Assembly (NCBI GenBank): GCA_964427955.1
Contig: CAYRWY010000180.1
Coordinates: forward strand, 1 to 10,713
DNA length: 10,713 nucleotides
Reading direction: 5' to 3'
From: JACRBK01 sp964427955
GTDB lineage: Bacteria > Chloroflexota > Anaerolineae > Aggregatilineales > Aggregatilineaceae
Part shown: in pieces, positions 6,832 to 10,713 of the stretch
Numbering within the stretch: position 1 is the first letter of the stretch
Layout of the letters: each line of letters opens with the position of its first letter
Made by a program: the position numbers and the translations under genes
The notes under the pieces: model-generated
Database searches by the model: none
What the model saw: the letters and a program-made list of their open reading frames with translations, nothing else
Told to the model about the DNA's origin: nothing

Positions 6832-9800
6832 ATGTTTAAGAGCCTTCGAAGTCGTCTGACTTTCACCATGATTGCCCTGGCACTGCTCCCGCTGCTGCTG
6901 TTGGGGGCAGTGCTGACGTGGCGCAGTTATGCCACCCAACGCAGCCATGCGCTCGACCTGGAGCGCGAAGTGGCGGTGCGCGTGGGCGTAGAAATCCAGT
7001 CCTTCATCCAGTCTCGTGAGAACGAGCTGCGGGTATTGGACGCGGGGGGCGGTCTGCGCGATCTGCCGATTGACCAGCAGACCACCGTGCTTTCGTCTTT
7101 GCTGACCTACCAGCAGGTTTTCAACGAAGTGAGCCTGTTGGACCAGTCGGGGAAAGAACAGATCCGGCTTTCGCGTCTGGTGGTGTTTGGCCCCGGCGAA
7201 CTCACCGATCTGCGCGAATCGGATGAGTTTACCATCCCCTTCACCACGCGTCAGACGTACTACAGCCCGGTGCAGTTGGACCCCACGACCGACGAACCCT
7301 ACATGACGATTGCGCTCCCCTTGATCGATAAGCGGACCGACGAAGTCAGCAACGTGCTGGTCGCTCAGTTCCGGTTCACCGCCGTCTGGGACCTGATCGC
7401 CGAGATCCCCGTCAAAAGCAAGGAAGACGTCTACCTGGTCGATGGCCAGGGCCGGATCGTGGCTCACCGGGATCGAGCGGTGGTGTTGAGAGGCGCGACG
7501 GTAAAGCTGCATTCGAAAAATGGTGTCTACGACGGGCGTGGGGACAAGTCTGCGGTGATCGCCTACTCGCCCGTACAGGTGGGCGAGCAGACCTTCACCG
7601 TCGTGGCCGAGCGCGAGACTTCGACCGCCTTCGCCAACACCTACCAGACGGTCTACCTGCTGCTGGTTGGCATCGCGATCACGACCTTGCTGCTGGCGGT
7701 GCTGGGTGTTTTCGCCGTGCTCCAGTTGACCAACCCCCTCAATACGCTCGTCTCGGTCGCGCACTCGCTGGGTGCGGGCGAACTGGCCCGCCGTGCCAGC
7801 CCGACGGGGCGCCCTGAGATCGACGAACTGGGCGGCGCGTTGAATGGTATGGCCGGGCAGCTTCAAGACCTGGTGGCCTCGCTGGAATCGCGCGTGTCCT
7901 CCCGTACTCGCGACCTGTCCCTGACCCTGGAAGTAGGCCAATTGCTCACGCGCTCCTACCAGCAAGAAGAACTGCTGAGCAGTGCCGTGGAGTTCATCCG
8001 CGAGCGTTTTGATCTGTATTACGTCCAGGTCTACCTGGTAGACGATGCCCAGCGCTACGTGGTGCTGGAAGCCGGGACCGGCGACGTCGGCGAAATTCTG
8101 TTGAGCCGCAAACATCGCCTGGACCTGAGTGAAACCTCGATCGTGGCGCGGTCGGTCCAGACCCGCCAGCCAGCGTTGGTGTCCGATACCCTGGCCAGTG
8201 CGGTGCACAAGCCGAACCCGATGCTGCCCGACACCCGGTCGGAAGTTGCTATTCCGCTGATCGTCGGTGAGCAGGTCATTGGCGTGCTCGACATGCAGGC
8301 CCGCCGGGCGGATACGTTCCGCGAGGACAACGTGCCGGTGTTCGGTGCGATGGCCAGCCAGTTGGCCTCGGCCATCCGGGCGGCGCAGTCCTACACCGAA
8401 GCCCAGGACGCTATCGCGCGTACGGCGGACATCAACCGCCGCCTGACCGCCGAAGACTGGGAAGGGTACCTGGGCCGGGTGGGCCAGGGTAAAGCGGTGG
8501 GATACCAGTACGATCTCCAGCAAGTCGAGCCTCTGCCCGCGCCGCTGAACGGCTCGGACGACTCCGGTGGAAACGGGTTCGAGTCCAAGGTCGAGCGCCC
8601 GATCGTGCTGCGCGGCCAGTCCATTGGCCGGGTTGTCATCGGCGAGGACCGGGATCGCACCTGGGAGCCGGAAGAATTGACCCTGGTCGACGACGTGGTC
8701 GAACGGGTCGCCCAGGCGCTGGAACAGTACCGCGCGTTCGATGATACGGCGGCAGCCCTGGCCGAAACCGAAGGACAGGCCCGGCGTCTCGCGCTCTTGA
8801 ACGAAATGGGCGCTGAAATGAGCGCGGCGAACACGCTGGACGAAGTGTATCGAGTGGTGGCTAACCACACTACCCAGATTCTACACAGCGACCGGGTGAG
8901 TATTGCCCTCTTGTCGCCTGACCGGACGCAGTTTGATCTGCTCGGTCTGGCCGGTATGACCGAAGCTATCCCGCTGGGCGCCCAGGTGCCGGTGGAAGGT
9001 ACCTGGGTGGGCAAAGTGGTCCGCGAGGGGCGCATCCAATCGCTGCCGGACATGAGCCAGGTGCCCTACACGGAGTCCCAACAGTTAGCCAGTGAAGGGC
9101 TGCGGTCGACTTTGAATGCCCCGCTGGTCGTTGGTACGGACGTGATCGGTACCTTGAATGTCACCAGCCGTCAGGTCAACGCTTACGGCCCCCGTGATGA
9201 GGCCGTCATCGCGCAGATCGCCTCGCTGCTGGCTTCCCACATCCACAGTCAGACGTTGTTCGACCAAACCCGCCGGCGTGCCCTCGAAATGCAGACCGTG
9301 GCCCAGGTAGGGGCGCAGGTGTCGAGTTCCCTCGACCTCAAGCAACTGCTGAAGTCGGTGGCGGATTTGACCAAAGAGCGGTTCCAGTTGTACCACGCCC
9401 ACATCTACCTGATGGATGAGTCGAAAGAGTTCCTACAGTTGTCCGCCGGGGCTGGCATCGCTGGCGACCGGATGGCGGCTGGCGGTCACCGCATCCCGAC
9501 GGACCATCTGCGCAGTCTGGTGGCGCGTGCCGCTCGTGAACGCCAGGCGGTGGTGGTCAACAACGTGCGGGCCGTGGCGGACTTCCTGCCGAACCCCCTG
9601 CTGCCCGCCACGCAGGCCGAAATGGCGCTGCCGCTGGTCGCCGGTGAGGACGTGATCGGCGTGCTCGACGTGCAGTCCGAGTTCGCGGGCCGGTTCACCG
9701 ACGAAGACGCCACCGTGCTGACGACGCTGGCCTCGCAGGTGGTGTCCGCCGTGCAGAACGCCCGGCTGTTCGAAGCCGGTCAGCAGCGCCTATCGCTCAT

Positions 9801-10713
9801 CGAAAACGCGACGAGCCTGGTTCTGCTGGCGACAATGGATAATAAAGTGGTTTACATCAACCCCTTCGGGTTGCGCATGTTGGGGTATGAAAGTGTGGAC
9901 GAATATCTCCGCGAAGCCGCCGATGCGAGCCGAGTGGAGGAATTGGAGCGGCTGAGCGCCGAGATTACGCCCGCCCTCTCCGAACAAGGTGCGTGGCGCG
10001 GTGAAACGACGATCCGGACCCGCAACGGTGATCTGATCCCGGTCGATATGACAGTATTTTTCATCCGGGATGAGCAGGGTAACCCGCAGTTCATCGGTAA
10101 TATCCTGACCGATATTACCGAGCGTAAGCAAGCCGAGGAAACCATCCGTCGCCGTGCGTTCGAAATGCAGACGGTGGCTGAGGTAGGCGCGCAGGTGTCG
10201 GGTTCCCTCGACCTCAAGCAACTGCTGAAGTCGGTGGCGGATCTGACCAAAGAACGGTTCCAGTTGTACCACGCCCACATCTACCTGATGGATGACTCGA
10301 AAGAGTCCCTACAGCTCTCCGCCGGGGCCGGTATGGTCGGCGACCGGATGGTGGCTGGCGGTCACCGTATCCCGGCGGACCATCCGCGCAGTCTGGTGGC
10401 GCGTGCCGCTCGTGAACGCCAGGCGGTCATGGTCAATAACGTGCGAGCCGTGCCGGACTTTCTGCCGAACCCCCTGCTGCCCGCCACGCAGGCCGAAATG
10501 GCGCTGCCGCTGGTTGCTGGCGACGACGTGATCGGCGTGCTGGACGTGCAGTCCGAGTTCGCGGGCCGGTTCACCAACGAAGACGTCACCGTGCTGACGA
10601 CGCTGGCCTCGCAGGTGGTATCCGCCGTGCAGAACGCGGCCTTGTTCGGCCAGGTGGAAAGCTCGCAGCAGTTGATGCGTACCATCATCGACACGTCCCC
10701 GAACTGCGTCTTC
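6832..10713 (+). CDS. Large membrane multi-GAF/PAS sensor protein, 3' end outside the window
   Basis: An open frame of 1294 codons runs from the ATG to the window edge without a stop. In order: transmembrane helix at about 11-30; extracytoplasmic Cache-like region at 33-272 ('DVYLVDGQGRIVAHRD' at 199-214); second helix at about 273-298; HAMP at 298-352 and linker 'LESRVSSRTRDL' at 351-362; GAF1 at 365-525; a half-GAF at about 533-636 starting 'INRRLTAEDWEGYL'; GAF2 at 650-806; GAF3 at 813-980; PAS1 at about 984-1102, ending in the typical 'ILTDITERKQAEE'; GAF4 at 1105-1272; and the start of a second PAS from about 1279 ('LMRTIIDTSP'). Such proteins usually end in a histidine kinase, which is likely here but not seen. 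GAF3 and GAF4 are near-duplicates. The gene follows the smaller sensor by 50 bases and probably shares its transcript. Its ligands are unknown. Confidence 0.88.
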   Translation, partial: MFKSLRSRLTFTMIALALLPLLLLGAVLTWRSYATQRSHALDLEREVAVRVGVEIQSFIQSRENELRVLDAGGGLRDLPIDQQTTVLSSLLTYQQVFNEVSLLDQSGKEQIRLSRLVVFGPGELTDLRESDEFTIPFTTRQTYYSPVQLDPTTDEPYMTIALPLIDKRTDEVSNVLVAQFRFTAVWDLIAEIPVKSKEDVYLVDGQGRIVAHRDRAVVLRGATVKLHSKNGVYDGRGDKSAVIAYSPVQVGEQTFTVVAERETSTAFANTYQTVYLLLVGIAITTLLLAVLGVFAVLQLTNPLNTLVSVAHSLGAGELARRASPTGRPEIDELGGALNGMAGQLQDLVASLESRVSSRTRDLSLTLEVGQLLTRSYQQEELLSSAVEFIRERFDLYYVQVYLVDDAQRYVVLEAGTGDVGEILLSRKHRLDLSETSIVARSVQTRQPALVSDTLASAVHKPNPMLPDTRSEVAIPLIVGEQVIGVLDMQARRADTFREDNVPVFGAMASQLASAIRAAQSYTEAQDAIARTADINRRLTAEDWEGYLGRVGQGKAVGYQYDLQQVEPLPAPLNGSDDSGGNGFESKVERPIVLRGQSIGRVVIGEDRDRTWEPEELTLVDDVVERVAQALEQYRAFDDTAAALAETEGQARRLALLNEMGAEMSAANTLDEVYRVVANHTTQILHSDRVSIALLSPDRTQFDLLGLAGMTEAIPLGAQVPVEGTWVGKVVREGRIQSLPDMSQVPYTESQQLASEGLRSTLNAPLVVGTDVIGTLNVTSRQVNAYGPRDEAVIAQIASLLASHIHSQTLFDQTRRRALEMQTVAQVGAQVSSSLDLKQLLKSVADLTKERFQLYHAHIYLMDESKEFLQLSAGAGIAGDRMAAGGHRIPTDHLRSLVARAARERQAVVVNNVRAVADFLPNPLLPATQAEMALPLVAGEDVIGVLDVQSEFAGRFTDEDATVLTTLASQVVSAVQNARLFEAGQQRLSLIENATSLVLLATMDNKVVYINPFGLRMLGYESVDEYLREAADASRVEELERLSAEITPALSEQGAWRGETTIRTRNGDLIPVDMTVFFIRDEQGNPQFIGNILTDITERKQAEETIRRRAFEMQTVAEVGAQVSGSLDLKQLLKSVADLTKERFQLYHAHIYLMDDSKESLQLSAGAGMVGDRMVAGGHRIPADHPRSLVARAARERQAVMVNNVRAVPDFLPNPLLPATQAEMALPLVAGDDVIGVLDVQSEFAGRFTNEDVTVLTTLASQVVSAVQNAALFGQVESSQQLMRTIIDTSPNCVF
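9285..9761 (+). repeat. GAF repeat copy 1 inside the large sensor gene
   Basis: This segment encodes residues 819-977, including 'QLYHAHIYLMD' and 'DFLPNPLLPATQAEMALPL'. It aligns without gaps to 10161-10637, 876 bases (292 codons) downstream, with 34 mismatches in 477 bases by hand count. Fourteen of about 159 residues differ. Similarity falls sharply on both sides: upstream codons around 'DQTRRRAL' are already diverged, and downstream it ends after 'VQNA'. Confidence 0.92.
10161..10637 (+). repeat. GAF repeat copy 2 inside the large sensor gene
   Basis: This is the second copy of the GAF at 9285-9761, encoding residues 1111-1269. Substitutions against copy 1 include Phe to Ser and Leu to Pro within the domain, and roughly half of all base changes are silent. 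A PAS domain separates the copies, so they are not directly adjacent in tandem. Confidence 0.92.

Noticed and set aside
6226..8868. An 880-codon open frame on the minus strand
   Set aside because: It lies antisense across two plus-strand sensor genes and the gap between them. Its product is low-complexity, rich in His, Arg and Gln, without a recognisable domain, while the plus strand encodes clear domains throughout. GC-biased codon use explains it.
9285..10637. The GAF duplication read as a CRISPR array, transposon or tandem repeat
   Set aside because: There are only two copies of 477 bases, in frame and coding for folded domains, separated by a different coding domain and with no terminal inverted repeats.

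Overview
The window looks like a stretch of a moderately GC-rich bacterial chromosome, most likely from the Chloroflexota (Anaerolineae-like). This rests on recall, not on a search. The main pointers are long stacked HAMP-GAF-PAS sensors whose GAF domains carry a 'FLPNPLLP' signature, the 'NRRLT..' half-GAF insert in the second sensor, and the company of a PucR regulator with a 449-residue type I glutamine synthetase. Neither a phage or plasmid gene, nor a transposase, tRNA, rRNA or CRISPR array is visible.

Layout. Two genes lie on the minus strand: a PucR-family regulator (200-1813) and, upstream of it in transcription order, a glutamine synthetase family ligase (1938-3287). The 124-base gap between them holds an inverted repeat built from heptamers of the form ACTGNNA. 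A 407-base divergent control region (3288-3694) separates them from three plus-strand genes. It carries a good extended -10 promoter for the ligase gene, a sigma70-like promoter facing the other way, two candidate operator palindromes, and a leader of about 220 bases. The plus-strand genes are a lipoprotein solute-binding protein of the branched-chain amino acid/amide type (3695-4894), a membrane sensor with Cache-HAMP-GAF architecture and no output domain (4937-6781), and a second, much larger Cache-HAMP sensor with multiple GAF and PAS domains (6832 to past the window end, with no stop codon in 1294 codons).

How the genes may work together. The binding protein has no permease or ATPase partner in the window but sits 42 bases upstream of the first sensor, with the second sensor 50 bases further on. 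The simplest reading is that the binding protein presents a small nitrogenous ligand to one or both sensors, while the divergent ligase and PucR regulator handle nitrogen or amine metabolism. This is inference from gene order. The ligase has two active-site substitutions (Ser to Ala at the ammonium site, Asn to Pro in the glutamate loop) that I recall from actinobacterial GlnA2-type gamma-glutamylpolyamine synthetases, so an amine rather than ammonium is a real possibility for its substrate.

The most striking sequence-level feature is a GAF domain of the large sensor present twice, 876 bases apart. The copies are about 93% identical in DNA (34 differences in 477 bases by hand count) without a single indel and with abrupt edges, although a PAS domain lies between them. 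This points to recent duplication or gene conversion inside the gene.
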